Shown here: piece after piece, positions 26,629 through 35,264 of the stretch
Position numbering within the stretch: position 1 is the first letter of the stretch
How the letters are laid out: every line of letters starts with the position of its first letter
NCBI RefSeq assembly: GCF_003269035.1
Contig: NZ_QLTK01000005.1
Location: forward strand, 248,001 to 312,000
Length of the DNA stretch: 64,000 nt
Origin: Paraburkholderia bryophila
GTDB taxonomy: Bacteria > Pseudomonadota > Gammaproteobacteria > Burkholderiales > Burkholderiaceae
Reading direction: 5' to 3'
Position numbers and translations under genes: made by a program
The notes under the pieces: model-generated
Told to the model about the DNA's origin: nothing
Database searches by the model: none
Seen by the model: only the letters and a program-made list of their open reading frames with translations

Positions 26629-27379
26629 AGTGCAGGGCTTTCGGCACGTTGTAGGCCGTGCCGTTGTAGTTCAGCGTCGTGGTGGCGCGTTTCTGCACGC
26701 CTTCCTTCGACACACAATCGCTGCTCGTCTGCCTGCTCACGCGCTCTTTCGATGTTTCGCCGACGCGCAACGTGGCGTAACCCGAAGCGTTGGCCGGACC
26801 GACGGCGAGCGAACGCGCGACCGACGAAAACGTTCCCGCGCAATTGCCATCCCATTCGCCCGAGTCGTTCGCGACGAGCATGTCGTCGAGCACGCGACGC
26901 AGGGTGTGGCCGTCCTGGACATACAGGCTCAGCGCCTGCGCTTCGTAGGGATTGACGCGCGACGAACCTTCGTAAGTCACGCGCACGCCGAACGCGCGTA
27001 GTTGCGGCGTCAATTGATAGCGTGCCGTGTCGAGGTCGAGCGAACTGAAGCGAATCGCGTCCGACGTAATCGCCGAGGGTTCGTAGAAATGCGCGACGAT
27101 CGCGCCGGACCTGGTGTCGGCGACCAGTACTTCGACGTCGTACACGGCTTCATCCTCGGTGGCGCCGGCCTGGGGCATCGGCTGCACGGCCAGCGTCAAC
27201 GACGGGTCCGCCGGCCAGACCTTGCAAGCCGCGTGCTCGCTATCGAGCTGGCGGCCGGGGTGCAGCGTTTTCATCCAGTTGCTCAGATTAGCCTGGAAAG
27301 TGGCCTTGGCATCCGTATCGGCATCGGCGTGAGCGAAAATGGGCACGCATAGCGCGGCTAAGGCGACAAGTTTTTTCAT
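26621..27379 (-). CDS. exported hypothetical protein, first gene of DUF3142 operon
   Basis: Predicted 252-residue secreted protein. MKKLVALAALCVPIFAHADA is a clear signal peptide with cleavage after AHA. GGGAG precedes this ATG, which decides the start over the longer frame. The mature part has conserved-looking Cys residues (HAACKVWP, CAGTFSS and SSDCVSKEG) that could form disulfides. No family recognised. It overlaps the DUF3142 gene by 8 bases and probably works with it in the periplasm. Confidence 0.78.
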   Translation of the reverse strand: MKKLVALAALCVPIFAHADADTDAKATFQANLSNWMKTLHPGRQLDSEHAACKVWPADPSLTLAVQPMPQAGATEDEAVYDVEVLVADTRSGAIVAHFYEPSAITSDAIRFSSLDLDTARYQLTPQLRAFGVRVTYEGSSRVNPYEAQALSLYVQDGHTLRRVLDDMLVANDSGEWDGNCAGTFSSVARSLAVGPANASGYATLRVGETSKERVSRQTSSDCVSKEGVQKRATTTLNYNGTAYNVPKALHYE

Positions 27380-27603
27380 TGTTCTCCCGGTTTGCTTTAT
27401 TTGACGTTTCGCCGCGTGCTCACGGATCGAGCTATAGCCGCGGATTTTAGGGCGAGCAGTGTCCGTTGTAAAACGGTGGTGAGGCGGGAATGTGAATATA
27501 GGCGTTTCAGCGCGATATCGCCAATAGCCGGGAAGATGGCATTCATGCGGAACGCAAGGTGCTAAGAGAGAGTCACCAGGTTCCACGTACGGCTACGTGA
27601 CGA

Positions 27604-28467
27604 TCAATCCCCGGTCGCCTCCGGTTCATGCGAGGCCAACCGCGCCTTTGCATGGCGCATTTTTTCAAGCGTCTTCGGACCGGCTTTAAGCGCGACGCCG
27701 ATCGCGAGCGCGTCCATGATGCACAGATGCACGAGTCGCGACACGCCCGGCGTATTCGGATCGATCGGGCTCGGCACGCGCAGTAGCAGCGGGATATCGA
27801 CCAGCCACGCCAGTCGCGAACCGACGTTGGTCAGCGCAATGGTGGTCGCGCCGCGCTCCTTGGCGATCTGTATGCTCTCATTCACTTCGACGCTGCGGCC
27901 CGAATGCGAAATGGCGAAGGCCACGTCGCCCGGCTCCATCAGCCCCGCGTAAAGACGCTGCAGATGGCCATCCGTAAAAGCGGTCGACGCAATGTCGAGC
28001 CGCAGGAAGCGCAACGCCGCGTCTTGCGCCACGAGGCCCGATCCCGAACCAACGCCGAAGAAGAACACGCGCCCGGCGCTCGACAGCGCCGCGATCGCGC
28101 TCTCCACGACCGCGGGGTCCAGCGCGCCACGAGCGTGCGTGATGCCGTCGATGGCCGCTTCGCCCACCTTGTCCATCAAGGTCTGCACGTCGTCGTCACG
28201 CGCCACGGCGGTCGACGCGTACGGCATGCCGCCCGCCACGCTCTGCGCCAGTTGCATCTTGAAGTCGCGCAGACCATGTGCCCCGATCGCGCGGCAGAAC
28301 CGCGTGACGGAGGGCTCGGACACGTCGGCGCGCTGCGCGAGTTCGGTGATGCTCGCGCGCATGGCGAAATCGACGTCGCTCAGCACCATGTCGGCGACCT
28401 TACGCTCGGCAGGCCGCAAATTCGCCAACGCGCTGCGGATGTGGGGAATCAAGTTCGGTGCGGACAC
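27604..28467 (-). CDS. MurR/RpiR (HexR-like) family transcriptional regulator
   Basis: Regulator of 287 residues that binds DNA through an N-terminal HTH_6 domain (ASITELAQRADVSEPSVTRF then CRAIGAHGLRDFK) and senses a sugar phosphate through a C-terminal SIS domain (FFFGVGSGSGLVAQDAALRF; DVAFAISHSGRSVEVNESI). I chose the GTG start (VSAPNLIPHIR) because AAGGA lies nine bases upstream and family members start there; the frame extends 58 codons upstream without support. It follows the sugar ABC ATPase gene on the same strand. The TGTA-N7-TACA palindromes upstream of the SDR and the binding-protein gene are its probable operators. Confidence 0.9.
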   Translation of the reverse strand: MSAPNLIPHIRSALANLRPAERKVADMVLSDVDFAMRASITELAQRADVSEPSVTRFCRAIGAHGLRDFKMQLAQSVAGGMPYASTAVARDDDVQTLMDKVGEAAIDGITHARGALDPAVVESAIAALSSAGRVFFFGVGSGSGLVAQDAALRFLRLDIASTAFTDGHLQRLYAGLMEPGDVAFAISHSGRSVEVNESIQIAKERGATTIALTNVGSRLAWLVDIPLLLRVPSPIDPNTPGVSRLVHLCIMDALAIGVALKAGPKTLEKMRHAKARLASHEPEATGD

Positions 28468-28644
28468 CCGGTGTTCCTTAAAAGCGCCCCCGGATTTGTC
28501 GCTTCGCGCCGGCCTTCGATGGGGACTTCCTTCGCGGCCGTGGACTTCTTGCGGAGCGGAAAACGTGGGACGTCCCGGCGTTTTCTTACGGGTTAAATGA
28601 ATCCGCGTCGCAGTCGCAGTCAGATTCGGACGGCGACACACGGC

Positions 28645-29727
28645 TCATGCCAGCCTGCGTCCACTCTCCGTATCGAACAGATGAATATGTTCCGCCGGCA
28701 AACGCAACGCGACACGCTGGCCGGGCTCGACTTTCGAGCGCTGGCGAGTCGTCACGCACCACGTGCTGCCGCCTATTTTCCCGTACAGGTGGGTCTCCGC
28801 GCCAGTCGGCTCGACCACTTCGACTTCCATCGTGGCGTCCGGCGCCTGCGCCAGGGTTTCGATGTGTTCGGGGCGCACGCCGAGCGTGACCTTCGCACCG
28901 ACCGCCGCCGAAGCCGACGCGCCTTCCAGCACGATCTCGCCGCCACCGGTCAGTTTCAGCGTGAGGCCCTGACCTTGCGCGCCGCTCGCCACCACGCCTT
29001 CGGCAAAGTTCATCGAGGGCGAGCCGAGGAAGCTCGCGACGAACAGATTCGCCGGACGATCGTACAACTCCAGCGGACGCCCCATCTGCTCGATCCGCCC
29101 CGCGTTCATCACGACGATGCGATCGGCCATGGTCATCGCTTCGATCTGATCGTGCGTGACGTAGATCACCGTATTTTTCAGGCGCTGATGCAGCGCCTTG
29201 ATTTCCGTGCGCATCTGCACGCGCAACTTGGCGTCGAGATTGGACAGCGGTTCGTCGAACAGAAACAGCGACGGTTCGCGCACCACCGCGCGGCCCATCG
29301 CCACGCGTTGCCGCTGGCCGCCCGACAGCGCGCGCGGCAAGCGGTCCAGATAGCCGCCGAGATTCAGCATCTTCGCGGCGGCTTCGATTCGCGGCTTGAA
29401 ACTCGCCGACGATTCCTTGCGAATGCGCGGCCCGAAGGCGATGTTCTCGTAGACCGACAGATGCGGATAGAGCGCGTAGCTCTGGAACACCATCGAAATA
29501 TTGCGCTGCTGCGGCGCGAGGCCATTCGCGCGCGTGCCGCCGATCATCAGGTCGCCGCCGCTGATTTCCTCGAGGCCGGCCACCATTCGCATCAGCGTGC
29601 TCTTGCCGCAGCCCGACGGCCCGACCAGCACGACGAACTCGCCGTCGTCGATGTCGAGATCGATGCCGTGCACGACTTGCGTGTCGCCGTAGCGTTTGAA
29701 GATGCCGCTCAGTTGCACTGCTGCCAT
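28645..29727 (-). CDS. sugar ABC transporter ATP-binding protein (UgpC/MalK type)
   Basis: ATPase subunit of 360 residues. Walker A is GPSGCGKST, the signature is LSGGQRQRVAMGRAVVR, Walker B is SLFLFDEPLSNLDAKLR, and the switch His is in YVTHDQIEAMTMADR. The C-terminal 120 residues are the regulatory TOBE/OB domain of MalK-type proteins. GAGGA precedes MAAVQLSG. The permeases and binding protein are on the opposite strand at 30.9-34.1 kb, so the transporter is encoded by two divergent units. The substrate is likely a sugar or polyol. Confidence 0.93.
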   Translation of the reverse strand: MAAVQLSGIFKRYGDTQVVHGIDLDIDDGEFVVLVGPSGCGKSTLMRMVAGLEEISGGDLMIGGTRANGLAPQQRNISMVFQSYALYPHLSVYENIAFGPRIRKESSASFKPRIEAAAKMLNLGGYLDRLPRALSGGQRQRVAMGRAVVREPSLFLFDEPLSNLDAKLRVQMRTEIKALHQRLKNTVIYVTHDQIEAMTMADRIVVMNAGRIEQMGRPLELYDRPANLFVASFLGSPSMNFAEGVVASGAQGQGLTLKLTGGGEIVLEGASASAAVGAKVTLGVRPEHIETLAQAPDATMEVEVVEPTGAETHLYGKIGGSTWCVTTRQRSKVEPGQRVALRLPAEHIHLFDTESGRRLA

Positions 29728-29831
29728 GCTGTCCTCATCGTCTTGCTTCGTTGACTCGACCGGCGGTTGCGCGGGTTTGCTGTTCGAGTGTCGCTGCGGT
29801 GTTTTGGCGTCGCGCCGTTGCGCCGTTGCGG

Positions 29832-30605
29832 TCAGAGCTGTTCGAGCGTCAGTTCTTCCGCCATCAAACGATTGCCGGCCATCAAGCCGCCGTCCACCGG
29901 CAACGCGACGCCGGTAATTACGCGCGCCATCGGCGACGCGAGAAACTGCACGGCGTCGGCAATGTCGTCGGGCGTCGCGAAGTCGCGCAACGGGTACCAC
30001 TTCTTCAGATCCTCGAACACCTGCGGGTTTTTGTCGACGCGCGCCTGCCATGCCTGCGTCTTTACCGTGCCTGGACACACGATGTTGGCGCGAATGCCGT
30101 AACGGCCGAGTTCCATGGCCAGCGCTTTGGTATAGCTGATCAAGCCGGCCTTGGCCGCGCTATACGCGGGATGCCCGAGCGCGGCCATGCCGTTGACCGA
30201 GCCGATCAGCACCAGCGCACCGCGCCGGCGCTCGATCATCGACGCCCGCACTGCTTCCACCGTGTGATACGTGCCGTTCAGATTCAGATGAATGTCGCGT
30301 TGCCAACTCGCGGCGTCGGTGCTGGCAAGCGTCAGACCTTGCGCGGCGCCGGCGTTCGCGACCAGCACATCCACCGGGCCGCGCGTCTTGACCGCGGTCG
30401 CCACTGCCTGTTGCACCGCGGCCGCATCGCCGAGGTCGACCGCGATCGGCGTGACGTGCGCATCGCCGAGTTGCGCGGTCAATGCCTGAAGCGCGGCCGC
30501 GTCGATGTCGAGCGCCAGCACGGTATCGCCCTGCTCCACGAAACGCTCGCACAACACGCTGCCGATACCGCCGCAGGCGCCCGTTACCAACACCACACGA
30601 TTCAT
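29832..30605 (-). CDS. SDR-family sugar/polyol dehydrogenase
   Basis: Classical SDR of 257 residues using NAD(P). The cofactor motif VTGACGGIGSVLCERF, the ANAG motif (LVANAGAAQG) and the active-site Ser-Tyr-Lys in LIGSVNGMAALGHPAYSAAK are all present. GAGG six bases before MNRVVLV decides the start. It is the first gene of the minus-strand unit that continues to the ABC ATPase 104 bases downstream, and it has an RpiR-box-like palindrome about 45 bases upstream. It probably oxidises the imported polyol or sugar. The exact substrate is not readable. Confidence 0.88.
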   Translation of the reverse strand: MNRVVLVTGACGGIGSVLCERFVEQGDTVLALDIDAAALQALTAQLGDAHVTPIAVDLGDAAAVQQAVATAVKTRGPVDVLVANAGAAQGLTLASTDAASWQRDIHLNLNGTYHTVEAVRASMIERRRGALVLIGSVNGMAALGHPAYSAAKAGLISYTKALAMELGRYGIRANIVCPGTVKTQAWQARVDKNPQVFEDLKKWYPLRDFATPDDIADAVQFLASPMARVITGVALPVDGGLMAGNRLMAEELTLEQL

Positions 30606-30647
30606 GTCCGCCTCGCTCATCGACCGGTCATGCGCACCGGATTAGCG

Positions 30648-30662
30648 TGTAAATTTCCTACA
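30648..30662. promoter_or_regulatory. candidate RpiR/HexR-type operator, SDR side
   Basis: TGTAAATTTCCTACA is a 15-base TGTA-N7-TACA palindrome, 43 bases before the SDR start. This is the general form of HexR/RpiR sites in proteobacteria. An RpiR-family gene lies in the same cluster. Confidence 0.6.
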
Positions 30663-30787
30663 AACCCGATACCGACTGGTTGTCTAGTCATCCCGAAGAT
30701 TGGGTATCCGTGACTTCGTGTTACGCAGAATACCCCTGCTTTACAGCATCTTATGCACAAAACTCACTGCAAAAAAATATGGCAGAC

Positions 30788-30828
30788 CCTACGTGACAAG
30801 CTATTTTTCGTCATGTAGGATTTTTTCA
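30788..30828. promoter_or_regulatory. hairpin with second RpiR-box-like site, binding-protein side
   Basis: CCTACGTGAC at 30788-30797 pairs with GTCATGTAGG at 30810-30819 (one mismatch) and is followed by six T's, like an intrinsic terminator. The right arm also starts TGTAGGATTTTTTCA (30814-30828), which matches the reverse complement of the other operator (TGTAGGAAATTTACA) at 12 of 15 bases. Two readings therefore compete: operator or attenuator. Confidence 0.45.
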
Positions 30829-30938
30829 AACAATTTAACCCAAGCGGCCGGCGACGGCAGCAGACCACCCCACCATCATCGGATGGGACCGGAGTACACG
30901 CTCGAGCGCGAACTCCGATCGACAACAGGAGAGAGAGA

Positions 30939-32171
30939 ATGTCGTTGCATGCCCGTGCTTCCCTCGCGCTAGGCAAAGTTGCCGTGGCGCTCGCGTTTGC
31001 AGGTATCGCCGTCGCGGCTCACGCCGACACGGTCCGCGTCACGGTCGCGCACTACAGCGACGCGACGGCGCCGTACTTCGAGAAAATGGCTCGCAACTTC
31101 GAGAAGGCCAATCCCGGCACGACCATCAAGATCGAAGACGTGAACTGGGACACGCTGCAACAAAAACTCCAGACGGACATTTCCGGCGGCGCCAATGCCG
31201 ACCTCGCGATTGTCGGCACGCGTTGGCTGCTCGACTTCGTGAAGGACGACGTGGCCGAACCGCTCGACGGTTACATGGATGCGAGCTTCAAGAGCCGCTT
31301 CATCGGTCCGTTCCTCGCGCCGGGCGAAATCAACGGCAAGGTGTACGGTCTGCCGATCGCGGCTTCCGCGCGCGCTTTGTACTACAACAAGGATCTGCTG
31401 GCGAAGGTCGGCTATCCCGACGGTCCGAAAACGTGGAACGACGTGATCGACGCGTCGAAGAAACTGAAGGCGCAAGGCATTGCCGGCTTCGGTCTGCAAG
31501 GCAAGGAAATCGAAACCGACGTCTACTATTACTACGCGCTGTGGACCAATGGCGGCGACGTCGTCGGCAAGGACGGCAAGGCGGCGTTCAATTCGCCGGC
31601 CGGTATCAAGGCGGCCACGCTGTACAAGTCGATGATCGACCAGGGCCTCACGCAACCCGGCGTGACCGGCTATAGCCGCGAAGACGTGCAGAACCTGTTC
31701 AAACAGGGCCGCGTCGCGATGGTGATCTCCGCGCCGTTCCTGTCGAAGCAGATCAAGAAGGAAGCGCCGAACCTGAAGTACGGTATCGATCCGATTCCGA
31801 TGGGCACGACGCACGCCACTTACGCCGTGACCGATTCGATCGTGATGTTCAAGAACTCGAAGGTGAAGAAGTCGGCCTGGAAGTTCCTCGATTATCTGTT
31901 CACGAAGGAACCGCGCGTCGAGTTCACGACGACCGAAGGCTTCCTGCCGACCACCAAGGCTGAAGCAACCGATCCGGCGTTCAACGATCCGGATACGAAA
32001 GCGTTCGTCGCATTGCTGCCGACCGCCCATTTCGCGCCGACCGTGACCGGCTGGGAAGACACCGCGAAAGCAGTGACCGACGCGATGCAATCGATTTACC
32101 TCGGCAAGGCGAAGCCGGCTGACGCGCTGAATGCGGCGGCCACGCAAGCGAACAAGTCGCTGGGTCATTGA
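30939..32171 (+). CDS. sugar ABC transporter substrate-binding protein
   Basis: Periplasmic binding protein of 410 residues (extracellular solute-binding family 1). The signal peptide KVAVALAFAGIAVAAHADT should be cut after AHA. VTVAHYSDATAPYFEKMARN and VYGLPIAASARALYYNKDLL are typical of the MalE/UgpB-like cluster. The ribosome-binding site AGGAGAGAG sits right before the ATG. It captures the ligand for the two permeases downstream. The 138-base gap with a hairpin after it would allow the usual excess of binding protein over permease. Confidence 0.93.
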   Translation: MSLHARASLALGKVAVALAFAGIAVAAHADTVRVTVAHYSDATAPYFEKMARNFEKANPGTTIKIEDVNWDTLQQKLQTDISGGANADLAIVGTRWLLDFVKDDVAEPLDGYMDASFKSRFIGPFLAPGEINGKVYGLPIAASARALYYNKDLLAKVGYPDGPKTWNDVIDASKKLKAQGIAGFGLQGKEIETDVYYYYALWTNGGDVVGKDGKAAFNSPAGIKAATLYKSMIDQGLTQPGVTGYSREDVQNLFKQGRVAMVISAPFLSKQIKKEAPNLKYGIDPIPMGTTHATYAVTDSIVMFKNSKVKKSAWKFLDYLFTKEPRVEFTTTEGFLPTTKAEATDPAFNDPDTKAFVALLPTAHFAPTVTGWEDTAKAVTDAMQSIYLGKAKPADALNAAATQANKSLGH

Positions 32172-32234
32172 TCGCGTTGCCGATCGCTCGTTCTGATCGC
32201 CTGGCGATCTCGAGGTGATTTGCTGAACACTGAA

Positions 32235-32264
32235 CGCGCGCCGCCGTTGTAAAGGCGGTACGCG
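32235..32264 (+). terminator. attenuating hairpin between binding protein and permease genes
   Basis: CGCG and CCGCC (32235-32245) pair with GGCGG and CGCG (32254-32264), followed by TTTCGG. It is imperfect, with only a short T-run. It may set the ratio of the binding protein to the permeases. Confidence 0.4.
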
Positions 32265-32309
32265 TTTCGGTCGTAATGCACTATCCGGCCCATCCCGGCG
32301 CGCGCGCGA

Positions 32310-33233
32310 GTGAATGCGAACGCGCCTTACGATCGAGCACGCATGAGCCGTTCCGCTTCTTCGCGCCTGCAGGCGCCCTGGTTGCTGATTGCGCCGAGTC
32401 TGGTACTCGCGCTTTTTATCATCAGCTATCCGATTTTCAACATCGTGTGGCAATCGCTGCACGAGGTCTCGCGTTTCGGTGCGATTCGCGATTTCACCGG
32501 CCTACAGAACTTCTATACGATTTTCGGCGACCCCGCGTTTCTCGCGGCCGCGCGACGCACCGTTGTGTGGACCGTGTGCGTGGTGGGCGGCACAGTACTG
32601 ATTTCAGTGCCGGTTGCGTTGATCCTGAACCAGGACTTCTACGGGCGCGGCATAGCACGCACGATCGTGATGCTGCCGTGGTCGGTCTCGCTGACCATGA
32701 CCGCCGTGGTCTGGCGCTGGGCCTTCAACGACGACTACGGCATGGTCAACGTCACACTGCAAAGGCTGGGGCTGATCAGCGGCCCGATTCATTGGCTCGC
32801 GACGCCCGAACTCGCGTTTCCGGTCGAGATCGCCGTCGGCATTCTGGTGTCGATACCCTTTACGGTGACGATTTTGCTGGGCGGATTGTCTTCCGTGCCT
32901 GGCGACATCTATGAGGCAGCGCGCATGGATGGAGCGAGCGCGTGGCAGCAGTTTCGCAAGCTGACCATGCCCCTGCTGCGGCCGTTCATCAACATGACGA
33001 TCCTGCTGAACGTGATCTACGTGTTCAACTCGTTCCCGATTATCTGGGTCATGACGCAAGGCGGCCCCGACAACGGCACGCATATTCTCGTCACGTATCT
33101 CTATGAGCTGGGCTTCCGGTTGGGACGTCCCGGTGAAGCAGCGGCGGTGTCGCTGATCATGCTCGTCATGCTGTTCGTTTTCTCGATCGCCTATCTGCGC
33201 CTGCAGCCCGCGAAAGAAGGAGATCCGTCATGA
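32310..33233 (+). CDS. sugar ABC transporter permease (MalF/UgpA type)
   Basis: Inner-membrane permease with six predicted helices. The EAA loop that docks on the ATPase is IYEAARMDGASAWQQFRKLT (about residue 208). The GTG at 32310 gives 307 residues; an ATG at 32343 (MSRSASSRLQ) gives 296. Neither has a clear ribosome-binding site, so the start is uncertain. The last four bases overlap the next gene (ATGA). Confidence 0.92.
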   Translation: MNANAPYDRARMSRSASSRLQAPWLLIAPSLVLALFIISYPIFNIVWQSLHEVSRFGAIRDFTGLQNFYTIFGDPAFLAAARRTVVWTVCVVGGTVLISVPVALILNQDFYGRGIARTIVMLPWSVSLTMTAVVWRWAFNDDYGMVNVTLQRLGLISGPIHWLATPELAFPVEIAVGILVSIPFTVTILLGGLSSVPGDIYEAARMDGASAWQQFRKLTMPLLRPFINMTILLNVIYVFNSFPIIWVMTQGGPDNGTHILVTYLYELGFRLGRPGEAAAVSLIMLVMLFVFSIAYLRLQPAKEGDPS

Positions 33234-34081
33234 GTCTCAGCATCAAGATGAAACGCTCGCTGTGGTGCTGGCTCGCGCTGTCGCCGCTGGTCGTGGTCGT
33301 GCTGTTTCCGTTTGCCGTGATGCTGTTCACGGCATTGAAACCGGCCACCGAGATCTTCGTTTATCCGGCGCGCTGGTTGCCGGTGCATTGGCAATGGAGC
33401 AATTTCGCCGGCATGTGGCAAGCGGCGAATTTTGGCGTGGCGTTGCGCAATAGCACGGTGATCAGCTTACTGTCGACCGCACTCGCTTTGGCTGTGAGCT
33501 TGCCTGCCGCTTATGCATTAGCCAGATTCCCATTTCGCGGACGCGGGTTGTATCGCCAGTTCCTCCTCGTCACGCAAATGTTGTCGCCTATCCTGCTCGT
33601 AGTCGGTTTGTTCCGCCTCGCCGCCATGATCCCTTATGGCGACGGCAATCTGGTCGACTCGAAGATCGGTGTGATCGTCTCTTACGCGGCGTTCAATATC
33701 GCATTCGCGGTGTGGATGCTGTCTTCGTACTTTCAGACGGTGCCGCGAGACCTGGAAGAGTCGGCGTGGCTCGAAGGGTGCGGACGCACCAAAGCGGTTT
33801 TCAAGGTCTTTCTGCCGCTCGCCGTACCCGCGATCGTGGTGACCGCCATCTTCACGTTCATCAATGCGTGGAACGAGTTTGCCGTGGTCTATACGCTGAT
33901 CCGCTCGCCGGAGAACAAAACGCTCACCGTGCAGGTGACCGATATGGTGGCGGGCAAGTACGTCGTCGAATGGCATCTTGTGATGGCTGCGACCTTGTGC
34001 GCGACGCTGCCGGTTTCGATCGTGTTCGCCTGGTTGCAGCGATTCCTGGTGAAGGGGTTGGCGCTGGGAGCGGTGAAGTAA
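33230..34081 (+). CDS. sugar ABC transporter permease (MalG/UgpE type)
   Basis: Second permease, 283 residues, six predicted helices. The EAA-type loop is LEESAWLEGCGRTKAVFKVF (about residue 173). ALKPATEIFVYPARWLPVHW near the N-terminus is the conserved stretch before the large periplasmic loop. GAAGGAGATCC precedes the ATG, which overlaps the previous stop. It completes the binding protein-permease-permease unit. Confidence 0.93.
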   Translation: MSLSIKMKRSLWCWLALSPLVVVVLFPFAVMLFTALKPATEIFVYPARWLPVHWQWSNFAGMWQAANFGVALRNSTVISLLSTALALAVSLPAAYALARFPFRGRGLYRQFLLVTQMLSPILLVVGLFRLAAMIPYGDGNLVDSKIGVIVSYAAFNIAFAVWMLSSYFQTVPRDLEESAWLEGCGRTKAVFKVFLPLAVPAIVVTAIFTFINAWNEFAVVYTLIRSPENKTLTVQVTDMVAGKYVVEWHLVMAATLCATLPVSIVFAWLQRFLVKGLALGAVK

Positions 34082-34140
34082 ATTGGCGGCCGTGTTGCCC
34101 GCTGTGAACGCGCGTCGCCCGGCTATATCTGAACGCCGTC

Positions 34141-34330
34141 GCACCTTGAATTCCCAAGTAAATTAGGGTGCGAATTCAATAAAATATCAAATAAAAAAGT
34201 GACGTAACGCGAATTATATGCTCGCACCCCATTCAATTTTAAAAAAATCAAATGGGGTGAGTTTAATTATATTAATAATACTAAATATAGCGCTTTTCGC
34301 TCAACTGTCAAACAGCACCAATCCGCTGAC
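34141..34330. repeat. AT-rich segment with nested, mutually exclusive inverted repeats
   Basis: The base composition drops sharply to AT-rich just after the permease gene. GGGTGCGA (34166-34173) can pair with TCGCACCC (34222-34229); alternatively CACCCCATT (34225-34233) can pair with AATGGGGTG (34251-34259), which is followed by TTTAATTAT. The two pairings share the CACCCC strand and exclude each other. A third arm, GCACC, at 34141-34145 can also pair with GGGTGC. This may be a terminator/antiterminator pair or simply a foreign-origin segment. No gene is seen from 34082 to 34394. Confidence 0.45.
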
Positions 34331-34394
34331 AAATCAAAGATTTATCTTTTACAGACAATCATGAGGCAGAGATTTTCCTCTGCGGTGCGTTTGG

Positions 34395-34685
34395 TTAGTC
34401 ATAAGCCGCCTCACGCGGCGGATTCTCGGCATTATCACTTATCGTCTCGAATTCCCGCCACGTTGCACTGATGAAACGTTTATAATTCCTCTGCCGAAAG
34501 CATCTGTAAGTAATACCAGATGCACGAGAGAGCACACCAGTGTCGGCAATAATTGCATTGGTGCAGGTTGCGCGAGGTTGAGCGTCACGTCTGATCTTTG
34601 GGCGCGCCTTAATTACCGTCGCTCCGCCGCGTTCGTATCGGCGCCAGGCCGTCAGTTGCGAAGGAATGGGAGTTAGCTGGAACAT
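34395..34685 (-). CDS. small hypothetical protein, 96 residues
   Basis: Possible gene in the low-GC stretch. AGGAGAG lies three bases before the ATG (MFQLTPIPSQLTAW). The composition (TYRCFRQRNYKRFISATWRE) is unlike the Ala/Arg-rich shadow frames of the window. No family is recognised and there is no signal peptide or helix. It could be a remnant of a longer gene. Between it and the hydrolase gene (34686-35264) I see no gene. Confidence 0.4.
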   Translation of the reverse strand: MFQLTPIPSQLTAWRRYERGGATVIKARPKIRRDAQPRATCTNAIIADTGVLSRASGITYRCFRQRNYKRFISATWREFETISDNAENPPREAAYD

Positions 34686-35264
34686 CAGCTCTCCTGATTT
34701 CCTTCGTTGCGCGTGCCTACCAGAAATTTGTTTTCACATTCACGGCGCGCTGCTGCATCAACGCGGGCCTTGCCAAAGTTTTACGAGTCACGTCATCGGC
34801 ATGTCATCAGTGATTGTGCCGTTTATCCGGTCGCGCGTTCGCGAGTCGGAGGACGCCGGCTGGGAAGTCGACTGAGCTTTCACGCAACGAATGGGTACGC
34901 TGATGCGCTGCTACATGCCGCGCTCAATGCGTGGCGTTGCCTATTCAATAGTGTGACTGGCGAGAGCGCTCTATCGAATGAGTTTTTCGAAGTTAATAGT
35001 AAGTATTCCGTAATAAAAACGACGCCCGACACTTGATTGATTGCTCAGCATTCAATCGCCTGACGGGTCGTCGCACGAACGGCTGTCTAGTGGCTCTCGT
35101 TCTCATAACAACGGCGCGTTCGAGCGCTGGCTTCATCAGCAATGAACGCGGTTTCGGTGCGTTCTCTGGTTGACCTCTCTCTGTAGTCATAACGCCAACG
35201 CGGACGACTTTGATCGATCTTGCTGATTCCTCGGGGAAAACCTGCTTTTATCGATACACGGACA

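Noticed and set aside
27380..27586. N-terminal extension of the exported protein
   Set aside because: The added residues have no signal character, while MKKLVALAAL has a ribosome-binding site and forms a proper signal peptide.
30969..32462. 497-codon minus-strand frame
   Set aside because: Antisense to the sugar-binding protein; composition of a shadow frame.
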